From JAVJRN01 sp040218415 (GTDB lineage: Bacteria > Bacteroidota > Bacteroidia > Cytophagales > Cyclobacteriaceae), in contig JAVJRN010000039.1 in the NCBI GenBank assembly GCA_040218415.1, positions 1 through 12,201 of the forward strand: a stretch of DNA of 12,201 bases, written 5' to 3'. The translations under genes and the position numbers were made by a program. Of this stretch, positions 6,931-12,201 are shown piece by piece (the first letter of the stretch is position 1; each line of letters begins with the position of its first letter). A model generated the notes under the pieces. It did no database searches. It was not told where the DNA came from and worked only from the letters and a program-made list of their open reading frames with translations.

Positions 6931-7812
6931 ATGCCTCACCTATTACAAAATGAAAATCTAAGCGTAAACATTGATTTACCACTGGAAAACTATCAGCAAA
7001 CCAGATATGACTGGTCGGGTAAGATCACTAAGATTATCTACCGAGATAAAGTAATCACGACTCAGGAAAATGAAGATTCGGCAGTGGATACCATTGGCAG
7101 AGGGCTGTACAACGAGTTTGGCTTCAAGCAACCCTTAGGATATGATGAAATCAAGCCCAGTGATTGGTACCACAAAATTGGCGTTGGCCTATTGAAAAAG
7201 GATGATAAACCCTATGACTTTCTGAAAACCTACGAAGTGATACCTGCCAACTTTAAGGTAACTAAGGAAACCTCCCAGCTGATCATCACTTGTCAATCAG
7301 CTGTAGCGAATGGATATGCCTATGAGCTGGTCAAAAAAATAAATCTTCTTTCCAGTGGGCTGGAAATCAGTTATCAACTGACCAATACAGGCGAGAAAAC
7401 GATCCATAGCAACGAATACATTCATAACTTTTTGGCCGTAGAACCATCGGAGATCGCCAAGGGATGCACGTTGAAATTTCCATTTGACATCAAGCCAAAT
7501 CAATTTGACGAGCATATAGATACGGAAAACCTCTTGCTCATTGGCGATCAAGACATTTCTGTTAAAAATAGTCCCAAGGCACCCTACTTTCTCAGTGATC
7601 TTTCCGGAGGAGCGCCTATTGATGCCCGTTGGCAGTTTGAAAATAGCGTAGCGGGAATTGGAATCTCAGAATCCTGTGATTTCTCCTCTCGCTGGGTGGC
7701 GTTATGGGGTACGGGGCATGTCATCAGCCCCGAGTTATATCTCGACATTCACTTACTTCCTGCCGACACTCAGCAATGGACACGAACTTTTCGGTTTTAT
7801 GATTTGGATTAG
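6931..7812 (+). CDS. Aldose 1-epimerase-like (galactose mutarotase fold) protein
   Basis: This 293-aa cytosolic protein has no signal peptide. The N-terminal pattern TRYDWSGKITKIIYRDK matches Bacteroidota aldose-1-epimerase-like proteins that fold as a mutarotase beta-sandwich. Candidate active-site residues by analogy with GalM are His165 in NEYIHNF, Glu258 in SPELY as the possible general base, and possibly His81. The C-terminal W-T-R-T-F-R-F-Y also fits the fold. It would interconvert sugar anomers, but the substrate is unknown and the family includes members without tested activity. It is a single-gene unit, convergent with the hypothetical gene at 8484-9245, with nothing nearby to indicate a sugar pathway. 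The start ATG is followed directly by family-like sequence. Confidence 0.65.
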   Translation: MPHLLQNENLSVNIDLPLENYQQTRYDWSGKITKIIYRDKVITTQENEDSAVDTIGRGLYNEFGFKQPLGYDEIKPSDWYHKIGVGLLKKDDKPYDFLKTYEVIPANFKVTKETSQLIITCQSAVANGYAYELVKKINLLSSGLEISYQLTNTGEKTIHSNEYIHNFLAVEPSEIAKGCTLKFPFDIKPNQFDEHIDTENLLLIGDQDISVKNSPKAPYFLSDLSGGAPIDARWQFENSVAGIGISESCDFSSRWVALWGTGHVISPELYLDIHLLPADTQQWTRTFRFYDLD

Positions 7813-8034
7813 GGTATTGTGAATGCGCTGATCTCAAATCTGCCTTTACATTGAACCTGAGTTCGATTAATCAATTCTAATACAGGGCATCCTAGATAAT
7901 TGATTCTAGCAGCAGAAAGATTCCTAAATTGAACTATAAAGCGTTTTGGGCTTGTTAATTGAGCATATCAAAACCTTAAAAATGGGTTAAAGACATAGTT
8001 TTCGAGGTTTTCGATCGGCCTTGGATAAATTTCG
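7813..8034. other. Gene-free 3' flank, one inverted repeat
   Basis: No gene is seen. AATCAATT (7869-7876) and AATTGATT (7898-7905) form an 8-bp inverted repeat with a 21-nt loop. It is AT-rich and lacks a T tract, so I do not call it a terminator. Confidence 0.4.
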
Positions 8035-8143
8035 ATAAGAAATTCAGATCATGATAATCAAAATTAAATCCTCTGTTTGAGCGAAGCGACCGGGTCGCCG
8101 GTGCGATTTAGGATTTATTGTAGGAACAGTCTGAATTTCAGAA
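8035..8143. repeat. Nested long inverted repeat (possible structured RNA or REP/MITE)
   Basis: Three nested stems share one axis: a perfect 10-bp outer stem GAAATTCAGA (8039-8048) with TCTGAATTTC (8130-8139); a middle stem AATTAAATCCT (8062-8072) with AGGATTTATT (8110-8119), one bulge; and an apical GCGACC-g-GGTCGC (8086-8098). There is no credible ORF. The nested pairing is far more than expected by chance in AT-rich DNA, and the apex is GC-rich relative to its surroundings. Confidence 0.7.
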
Positions 8144-8160
8144 ATTTATACACAATCCCG

Positions 8161-8258
8161 GCGGGGAACCGCTTGATTTCTTTGTCCACCGTGGACTCGG
8201 ATACTTTCTGCCGGTCCGACGTTTCGGTCAAGGCAGAAAGTATGAGCCCGTCTGGCTC
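8161..8258. repeat. Run of four consecutive hairpins
   Basis: In order: GCGG-ggaa-CCGC (8161-8172); GTCCAC-c-GTGGAC (8184-8196); a perfect 12-bp inverted repeat ATACTTTCTGCC (8201-8212) with GGCAGAAAGTAT (8232-8243) whose loop holds CCGA-cgtt-TCGG; and GAGCC-cgtct-GGCTC (8244-8258). The density of perfect pairing, with almost no spacer, indicates selection for folding or a composite repeat element. It lies directly right of the nested inverted repeat, and the two could be one element of about 225 bp. Confidence 0.7.
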
Positions 8259-8307
8259 AAAGACTTAAAAGGAATAAATATGGAAGCCCTAATACAAACC
8301 CCTCCTG

Positions 8308-8427
8308 CCGTCACTCAGAGGAGATTTTGGGAGGCCAGTGCGGTGGATAATCGACATAGGAGTCCTGTGCTAGGAGATTCCTACGACTTTACCGCCCACA
8401 TCCTCTGCTAAAGTCTCTGAATGACGG
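8308..8427. repeat. MITE-like element with terminal inverted repeats
   Basis: CCGTCACTCAGA (8308-8319) and TCTGAATGACGG (8416-8427) form terminal inverted repeats with one mismatch. Inside, GCGGT pairs with ACCGC, and two more hairpins follow: CATAGGA-g-TCCTGTG and TAGGA-gat-TCCTA. The result is a branched fold about 120 bp long with no ORF. It resembles the GTCA-TTC-AGAG / CTCTGAATGACGG-type dispersed repeats I recall from Bacteroidota, but no copy-number check was possible. It sits in the convergent gap between two gene ends, a usual place for such elements. Confidence 0.7.
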
Positions 8428-8483
8428 GGTTTGGTAGTATTTTAAAGTCGAACTCAATTATTGAGGATAAGATTAGGCTTCTG

Positions 8484-9245
8484 TTAATCAATTGGCCGTG
8501 TATTGTCTGCCACCAAAGCTTTGGTGGTTGCCAAGTTTTGCATGATCTGTTTAATTTTTGGAGCCAGCGCCTCAAAAATCTCCGCATGTTCACCACTGCA
8601 CTTTTGCCACGCCAGTTGACAGTCTTTCAGCCCTTGGAGTAAGGAGGAAAGCGTTTTAGCAAAATCATGATCAGGTTTGATGGATAGTTCCTTTTCCACA
8701 AAATCTTTTATAGGATCGATGAGTTTATCGAACGTTAGCGCTACACGAGCATGATCTTCTACGCGCTCCCAAGCGTCCCACATTTTCGTGATCTCTGCTT
8801 GCAACGAAGCTTCAGCATCAGCCTCACTTTTGGATGGCTTATTTACTGCTTTTTCGAGCTTGAAAAGTCCTAGTTCCCACTTGTCTGAGAGTCTGGAAAT
8901 CTCCGCTTCATAGCCTTCAAGCGTAGTTGCCGTTTCTTCATCTATGAGCCTCAGGGACTTCAGCTGATTCACCAAGTTGAAACACCATGTTTGCTTCTTG
9001 TTGTCACTGTCCTCGTCCACTCCTTTAGCCTTCCAAACGAAAGTTTCCAAAAACACATCAGAGGGTAGCTCCGCTACCTCACTACTCAGCATTCGATTGA
9101 TAGAAAAAGCTTCAGGTTGCATTTCCTTAGCATTTTTCAGCCTTTCCGCAAAGTCCAGACAGGCTTTCACTTGCGCATCCCCACTTGCCTGTAGGTCATC
9201 CACAGCACCTAAAATCAATGCCCTATAGTCGGTCGTTTCACTCAT
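8484..9245 (-). CDS. Hypothetical alpha-helical protein
   Basis: This is a 253-aa protein with no signal peptide or membrane segment, so it is probably cytosolic. It is acidic and looks almost wholly helical, with many regularly spaced Leu/Ala/Glu/Lys residues, as in MSETTDYRALILGAVDDLQA and LQAEITKMWDAWERVEDHAR. I do not recognise the family and see no catalytic motif. The ATG at 9243-9245 is preceded by AAGAAGA, a plausible ribosome site, and the base composition is like its neighbours, so it looks native. It converges with the epimerase-like gene across the repeat-rich gap and stands just left of the cassette-like array. A short palindrome, CTCAA-tta-TTGAG (8453-8465), lies after its stop, but without a T tract. 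Confidence 0.7.
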   Translation of the reverse strand: MSETTDYRALILGAVDDLQASGDAQVKACLDFAERLKNAKEMQPEAFSINRMLSSEVAELPSDVFLETFVWKAKGVDEDSDNKKQTWCFNLVNQLKSLRLIDEETATTLEGYEAEISRLSDKWELGLFKLEKAVNKPSKSEADAEASLQAEITKMWDAWERVEDHARVALTFDKLIDPIKDFVEKELSIKPDHDFAKTLSSLLQGLKDCQLAWQKCSGEHAEIFEALAPKIKQIMQNLATTKALVADNTRPID

Positions 9246-9301
9246 GGTCTTCTTTTGAAAACAAACTAAATCAAAATTTAGGTGGGATACCTACACGACC
9301 C

Positions 9302-9440
9302 CAAAACTTAGCCCATCCTCGTTTGCAACGTGAATTGGGATGAAAGTTTATACACATATAGCTGTCTCAGGTTTGTCCCGAATCTAAATTCGATTAGATT
9401 TAAACTAAATGTAAGGCGGGTAATGACTAATGGTGGTTGT
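9302..9440 (+). repeat. Cassette-array repeat, copy 1
   Basis: This is the first of four related intergenic repeats at 9302, 10221, 11082 and 11950. Its left part (CTTAGCCCATCCTCGTTTGC) resembles the start of copy 2. Its right part matches copy 2 closely: a TTTA-CACATATA stretch, an AATCTAA-attcga-TTAGATT hairpin (9381-9400), then GGCGGGTAATGAC....GGTGGTT. The central hairpin block of the other copies is missing here. The HNH gene starts 27 bp after it. Confidence 0.65.
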
Positions 9441-9467
9441 TCTTCAGTTCTTCTTATCAATAAAAAA

Positions 9468-10202
9468 ATGTACAATCAAGTCACATATCCTAAAGAAAAA
9501 ATTAAAAAACTCTTGAAAGATCAATTCTTTACTGAGAAAGAGATGAATGTGTTGATAGGATATTTCTCTTTAGAAAATTGCGAAGCAACTGTAGGCAACT
9601 TTGCTAAATATTTGGGATACAGTCATTTTGCTCCAATAAATGGAATCGCTGGAAGAATGGGTAAAAAAGTTGCTCAAAAATTAAACTTACCCTTAAGAAA
9701 AAGAGAAAATGGAACTGAAGCAGGTTGGGATGTTATCTTTGAAGGCGAATCAATAAAAGAAGGTTTTCTTTGGCGGTTAAAAAAGCCATTTAGTGATGCC
9801 TTTAGAGAATTGGAATTCGATGAAATGAAAATAGACAATTCAATAACTGAAGAATTGCCTAAAGGAATTGAGCTCTATGAAGGATTAAAGCAGACGGTTA
9901 CAGTGAATAAATATGAAAGGAATCTATTAGCGAGATCAATTTGTTTAGAAAAACATGGATTCACTTGTAAAGTTTGTGATTTTGATTTTGAAAAAAAATA
10001 CGGCCAAATAGGTAAAGAGTTTATTCATGTCCATCACTTAAAACCAATTGCAGAAATAGGAGAAAAGTACAAAATAAACCCTGAGGAAGATTTAATTCCA
10101 GTCTGTCCAAATTGTCATTCTATGGTACACCGAAATAAAAGTAAAACACTAACCATAGATGAGTTAAAAGAAAAAATCAAAACGGAAGAGGACAAAAGCT
10201 AA
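9468..10202 (+). CDS. HNH endonuclease (McrA-like, probable restriction/defence nuclease)
   Basis: The protein has 244 aa. The C-terminal HNH/McrA-type zinc nuclease shows CKVC (167-170), then HVHHLKP (187-193) with the catalytic His, then VCPNCHSMVHR (Cys 213, Cys 216, His 217). The four cysteines would bind zinc. The N-terminal half (VTYPKEKIKKLLKDQF ... YLGYSHFAPINGIAGRMGKK) resembles the DNA-recognition head of stand-alone HNH restriction proteins. It would cut DNA in the cytoplasm; modification-dependent restriction is a family-based guess, and no methyltransferase is nearby. The frame is open to a GTG at 9330, but that part overlaps the array repeat (9302-9440), so the ATG at 9468 is preferred. 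It is AT-richer than the left-hand genes, consistent with horizontal transfer. Confidence 0.8.
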   Translation: MYNQVTYPKEKIKKLLKDQFFTEKEMNVLIGYFSLENCEATVGNFAKYLGYSHFAPINGIAGRMGKKVAQKLNLPLRKRENGTEAGWDVIFEGESIKEGFLWRLKKPFSDAFRELEFDEMKIDNSITEELPKGIELYEGLKQTVTVNKYERNLLARSICLEKHGFTCKVCDFDFEKKYGQIGKEFIHVHHLKPIAEIGEKYKINPEEDLIPVCPNCHSMVHRNKSKTLTIDELKEKIKTEEDKS

Positions 10203-10220
10203 AACGATCTTTGCGACTAA

Positions 10221-10420
10221 ACTCCACTACCCACTAATCCCACCATCCCCTTTGCACTAGCTCATACTTGTAGCTCGCACTGAATCTTGAATAGAATACA
10301 AGCGGAAAGCTGGCACCAGCTGTAGTTTACACATATATAGCTTTTACTGGTTCATTCCGAGATCAAAATCTATTAGATTTAACCGAAATATATGGCTGGT
10401 AATGATCGCTGGTGGTTATT
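10221..10420 (+). repeat. Cassette-array repeat, copy 2 (fullest)
   Basis: This is the most complete copy. It has a pyrimidine-rich lead (CCCACTAATCCCACCATCCC), a CTAGCTCATACTTGTAGCTCGC arm, a perfect short palindrome AGCTGG-CA-CCAGCT (10308-10321), and then the right part shared with copy 1: an AAATCT-att-AGATTT hairpin (10366-10380) and GGCTGGTAATGATCGCTGGTGG. Different sequences form equivalent hairpins in copies 1 and 2, suggesting the fold is what is kept. Confidence 0.7.
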
Positions 10421-10474
10421 ACAAGGCTTCAAAAAAATACTGTTTAGCAATTCTGAATTTTGTATCTTGATTGA

Positions 10475-10939
10475 ATGAAAAAATTGCGGCTTTATTTGGA
10501 TACATCAATTTTCGGAGGCCTTTTTGATGAAGAGTTCGAAGAATTTACTGTACCGCTTTTTGAAAGAATCAAAAACTCTGAATTTGAAATCATTTATTCT
10601 AACATTACTGAGCAAGAGTTAGAGAGTGCACCGAAAAAAATTCGAGAAACAGTAAATCAAATGCCAAAGAGTTTAACTCATTTTGTGAAATCCGATTTAG
10701 AAACTGCAAACCTTGCTAAACGATATGTAGATGAGGGAGTTGTCGGTGCAACGTCATTTGCAGATTGTCTGCACATAGCTCTAGCGACAATTCACAATGC
10801 TAATATTTTACTTAGTTGGAATTTCAAACATATAGTCAATGTTGTGAGAATCGTGGGCTATAATTCAATAAACAGCATTGAAGGTTACAAGCCAATAGAT
10901 ATTCGTTCACCAAGAGAATTAATGAATTATGAAGACTAA
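10475..10939 (+). CDS. PIN-domain (VapC-like) toxin
   Basis: This 154-aa PIN-fold ribonuclease carries the expected acidic residues: Asp9 in LYLDTS, Glu48 in ITEQELESAP, and Asp97 in FADCLHIALA, followed by LLSWNFKHIVN. The ending RSPRELM is also typical of a Bacteroidota PIN subfamily. VapC enzymes cut RNA (often tRNA or rRNA) and are held inactive by an antitoxin. Here the gene comes first and a 48-aa partner follows with an 11-nt overlap (ATG at 10929), so the pair is translationally coupled in toxin-first order. The start ATG gives the standard family N-terminus MKKLRLYLDTS. A repeat copy precedes it and another follows the pair. Confidence 0.8.
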   Translation: MKKLRLYLDTSIFGGLFDEEFEEFTVPLFERIKNSEFEIIYSNITEQELESAPKKIRETVNQMPKSLTHFVKSDLETANLAKRYVDEGVVGATSFADCLHIALATIHNANILLSWNFKHIVNVVRIVGYNSINSIEGYKPIDIRSPRELMNYED

Positions 10940-11075
10940 AGAAAAAGCGATAGAGAAAACTTTTGATGCAGTTAAATTTATGCGCAAACAAAGAGACAAA
11001 ATATCAAAAGACGTAATGAATATGAGCCCTGAAGAAATCGTGAAATATTTTGAAAGGGACAGAAATACTAAGTAG
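10929..11075 (+). CDS. Small antitoxin partner of the PIN toxin
   Basis: This is a 48-aa basic, helical protein reading MKTKEKAIEKTFDAVKFMRK, then QRDKISKDVMNMSPEEIVKY, ending FERDRNTK. It starts 11 nt inside the PIN toxin gene and runs in another frame. Toxin-adjacent small proteins with F-D-A-V-x-F-M-R-x-x-R-D-x-I and an E-E-I-x-x-Y/F-x-x tail are typical partners of this PIN subfamily. It would bind and block the toxin and probably help repress the operon. It is too short for many gene callers. The next repeat copy begins about 6 bp after its stop. Confidence 0.75.
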   Translation: MKTKEKAIEKTFDAVKFMRKQRDKISKDVMNMSPEEIVKYFERDRNTK

Positions 11076-11081
11076 CAAATT

Positions 11082-11175
11082 ACGCCCCACGCAACTCCCA
11101 TCAACCCCATTACCTGAATTCTCGAATACGAGCCGAAAGCTGGCACCAGCTGTGGGGACACTTGGGTAACGGGTC
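11082..11175 (+). repeat. Cassette-array repeat, copy 3 (short)
   Basis: CCCATCAACCCCATTACCT leads into AATACGAGCCGAAAGCTGGC, and then the palindrome AGCTGGCACCAGCT (11138-11151), identical to that of copy 2. The left hairpin arm of copies 2 and 4 is missing and the right part is different. It begins just after the antitoxin stop at 11075. Confidence 0.6.
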
Positions 11176-11309
11176 TTATGAAATCAAAATATCCAATCAG
11201 AAGCACTTGAATACGTACTGGGCCTAATCAAGCAATCTCTAAGGAAGATCAGAGATTAAGAGTACTTCTATCATGGAACACTTCTCACATGGAATTCGTA
11301 AATTTAATC

Positions 11310-11516
11310 ATGGAAATTCAGAGAACAGAGAGTGAAATTCTTTTGAGGCTCCCTGCGAACATAGATACGCTGGGACTTCAACGCATGATTGATTATCTAA
11401 AGTACAAGGAAGCGACAGCTGAGAGTAGAGGAGCTAATCAGACCGAAATTGATAAACTGGCCAAAGAGTCCAAGGCAGATTGGTGGAAGGAAAACAAGCA
11501 CCGATTCGTTAAATGA
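11310..11516 (+). CDS. Antitoxin paired with the second PIN toxin
   Basis: This 68-aa protein starts MEIQRTESEILLRLPANIDT and ends DWWKENKHRFVK. The middle (GLQRMIDYLKYKEATAESRG ... QTEIDKLAKESKADWW) matches the antitoxins that precede PIN toxins in Bacteroidota, where the C-terminal W-W-x-x-N-K-H-R-F tail binds the toxin. An upstream in-frame ATG at 11289 would add seven residues (MEFVNLI) unlike the family, so 11310 is preferred. Its TGA overlaps a candidate toxin ATG at 11513 (ATGA). A perfect 7-bp hairpin, AATCTCT (11234-11240) with AGAGATT (11251-11257), lies upstream and may belong to the operon's control region. Confidence 0.75.
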   Translation: MEIQRTESEILLRLPANIDTLGLQRMIDYLKYKEATAESRGANQTEIDKLAKESKADWWKENKHRFVK

Positions 11517-11946
11517 GGAAGTTGTAGATACCAATATAGTTTTTAGCGCAATCCTCAATTCAAACGGACTTATTGGTGAACTTCTCTTCAATTCTGAGGA
11601 TCAGTTCGAATTCTATTCTTATGAAATCATTATTGATGAACTCACAAAATACAAGGCCAAACTTCAAGCATTAACCAAGATGCCCAAAGAAAAAATTGAG
11701 GTGGCCATTCATCAGGTTCTAAAAAACATCATACTTCTTTCATCTGAGGCGATATCCGAAACATATTTGAAACGAGTTTATGAACTTGCTGCTGTTGTGG
11801 ATGAAGATGACACACCATTTCTCGCAACTGCAATTAGCATCGAGGCATCAATTTGGACAGGAGATAAAAAACTGATCAACGGATTAAGAACAAAGGGATT
11901 TCAAGATATCTACTCAACTGCGGAACTCTACGAGCTGAGAAAATAA
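11513..11946 (+). CDS. PIN-domain toxin with apparent 1-nt frameshift after codon 3
   Basis: All PIN catalytic acids are present when read in the main frame: Asp6 in VVDTNIVFS, Glu43 in IIIDELTKYK, Asp100 in DEDDTPF, and Asp118 in WTGDKKL. The family normally starts M-R/K-x-V-V-D-T-N. Here ATGAGG at 11513 overlaps the antitoxin stop as expected, but the sequence is AGG AA GTT, one base short of AGG AAA GTT, so from this ATG translation stops at once (M-R-K-L-stop). The only in-frame upstream start is TTG at 11449, which would add 21 residues encoded in a shifted frame within the antitoxin gene. So the toxin is inactivated, started unusually, or the sequence has an error in a short A run. It is followed by repeat copy 4. 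Confidence 0.7.
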
Positions 11947-11949
11947 CGA

Positions 11950-12075
11950 AACGCCCACTAATCCCCATCAACCCCATTTCACTAGTTCAAGCTTGTAGCT
12001 CGGACGTAATTCTAAAAAAGGATACGAGCTGAAGGCTCGCACTAGATGTGGTTTATCTACATAGGGTATTTCGGG
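11950..12075 (+). repeat. Cassette-array repeat, copy 4
   Basis: CGCCCACTAATCCCCATCAA leads into a 21-nt arm at 11982-12002 that can pair with 12025-12045 (CTAGTT...AGCTCG against CGAGCT...CACTAG, 16 of 21 Watson-Crick). Several of the mismatches are transitions that allow G-U pairing. A GTTTATCTACATA stretch follows, resembling the right part of copies 1 and 2. It begins 4 nt after the PIN toxin stop. It is the clearest single long hairpin in the family. Confidence 0.75.
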
Positions 12076-12087
12076 AAAAAGATTTGA

Positions 12088-12124
12088 CTTTGGCCACACC
12101 AAAGAAAATTTGGTGCGGTTTTTT
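12088..12124 (+). terminator. Rho-independent terminator with competing hairpin
   Basis: CC-CACCAAA (12094-12103) pairs with TTTGGTG-GG (12109-12118), followed by TTTTTT (12119-12124), a standard intrinsic terminator on the plus strand. A competing perfect stem, CTTTGG (12088-12093) with CCAAAG (12099-12104), uses the same left arm, so the two folds exclude each other. It could end transcripts from the last cassette or act as a leader attenuator for a gene right of the window. Confidence 0.75.
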
Positions 12125-12201
12125 GAGTTGTTGTTAGGTGAGGCAAAAAGTTGTCTTGAACGATCGGGGAAAATCCTCCAAAATGCCGAGATATTTTTCT
12201 T

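Noticed and set aside
7869..7905. 8-bp inverted repeat as terminator of the epimerase-like gene
   Set aside because: It is AT-rich, has a long loop and no following T run, so it could occur by chance.
8077..8268. 63-codon ORF on the plus strand
   Set aside because: It lies across the cluster of hairpins, has no motif, and its residues follow from the palindromes.
10919..11206. 95-codon minus-strand ORF
   Set aside because: It overlaps the antitoxin and repeat copy 3 on the opposite strand and is a shadow frame.
9302..12075. True integron attC sites
   Set aside because: I looked for the RYYYAAC and GTTRRRY core pairs at the repeat boundaries and found no convincing pair, and no integrase gene lies in the window. 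GTTAGGT near 12130 fits one half only.
1..12201. tRNA or rRNA genes
   Set aside because: I saw no cloverleaf with a T-loop GTTCRANNC signature in a plausible setting and no rRNA-like stretches.

Overview
The window looks like chromosomal DNA of a marine-type Bacteroidota, most likely Cytophagales-like. The evidence is a large secreted protein with a type IX secretion (T9SS) C-terminal domain, a small protein ending in a Bacteroidota-style PID-CTERM-like tail, starts without strong Shine-Dalgarno sequences, and AT-leaning DNA. There is no phage, plasmid or rRNA marker, and no transposase or integrase.

Left part (1-1735): a degraded type II toxin-antitoxin (TA) module on the minus strand, with an intact antitoxin and a truncated ParE/RelE-like toxin. 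It is followed by a ~295-bp tandem duplication with no gene, a strong minus-strand terminator and a frameshifted small-ORF remnant. A 57-aa PID-CTERM-like gene was found only by reading the gap.

Centre-left (1746-6290): a 1309-aa minus-strand secreted protein with a signal peptide, two DUF3494 (ice-binding-protein-like) domains, three Ig-like repeats, a SprB-like repeat and a T9SS sorting domain. It sits 11 bp upstream of the PID-CTERM gene and probably shares a transcript with it. Upstream lies a striking array of 20 degenerate 21-bp units, open in one frame (heptapeptide repeats).

Centre (6324-9245): a small Cro/C1-type regulator, an aldose-1-epimerase-like enzyme, a gene-free 670-bp gap packed with inverted repeats (possible RNA structures or MITE/REP elements), and a 253-aa helical protein of unknown function on the minus strand.

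Right part (9302-12201): the most interesting region. Three one- or two-gene units, all on the plus strand, are separated by members of one divergent, hairpin-forming repeat spaced about 860-920 bp apart. The units are an HNH endonuclease, a PIN toxin with a downstream overlapping antitoxin, and an antitoxin with a PIN toxin carrying an apparent 1-nt frameshift. The layout resembles an integron cassette array, but no canonical attC core sites and no integrase are visible. It could be an unusual cassette system or repeated insertion of a REP/MITE-like element.
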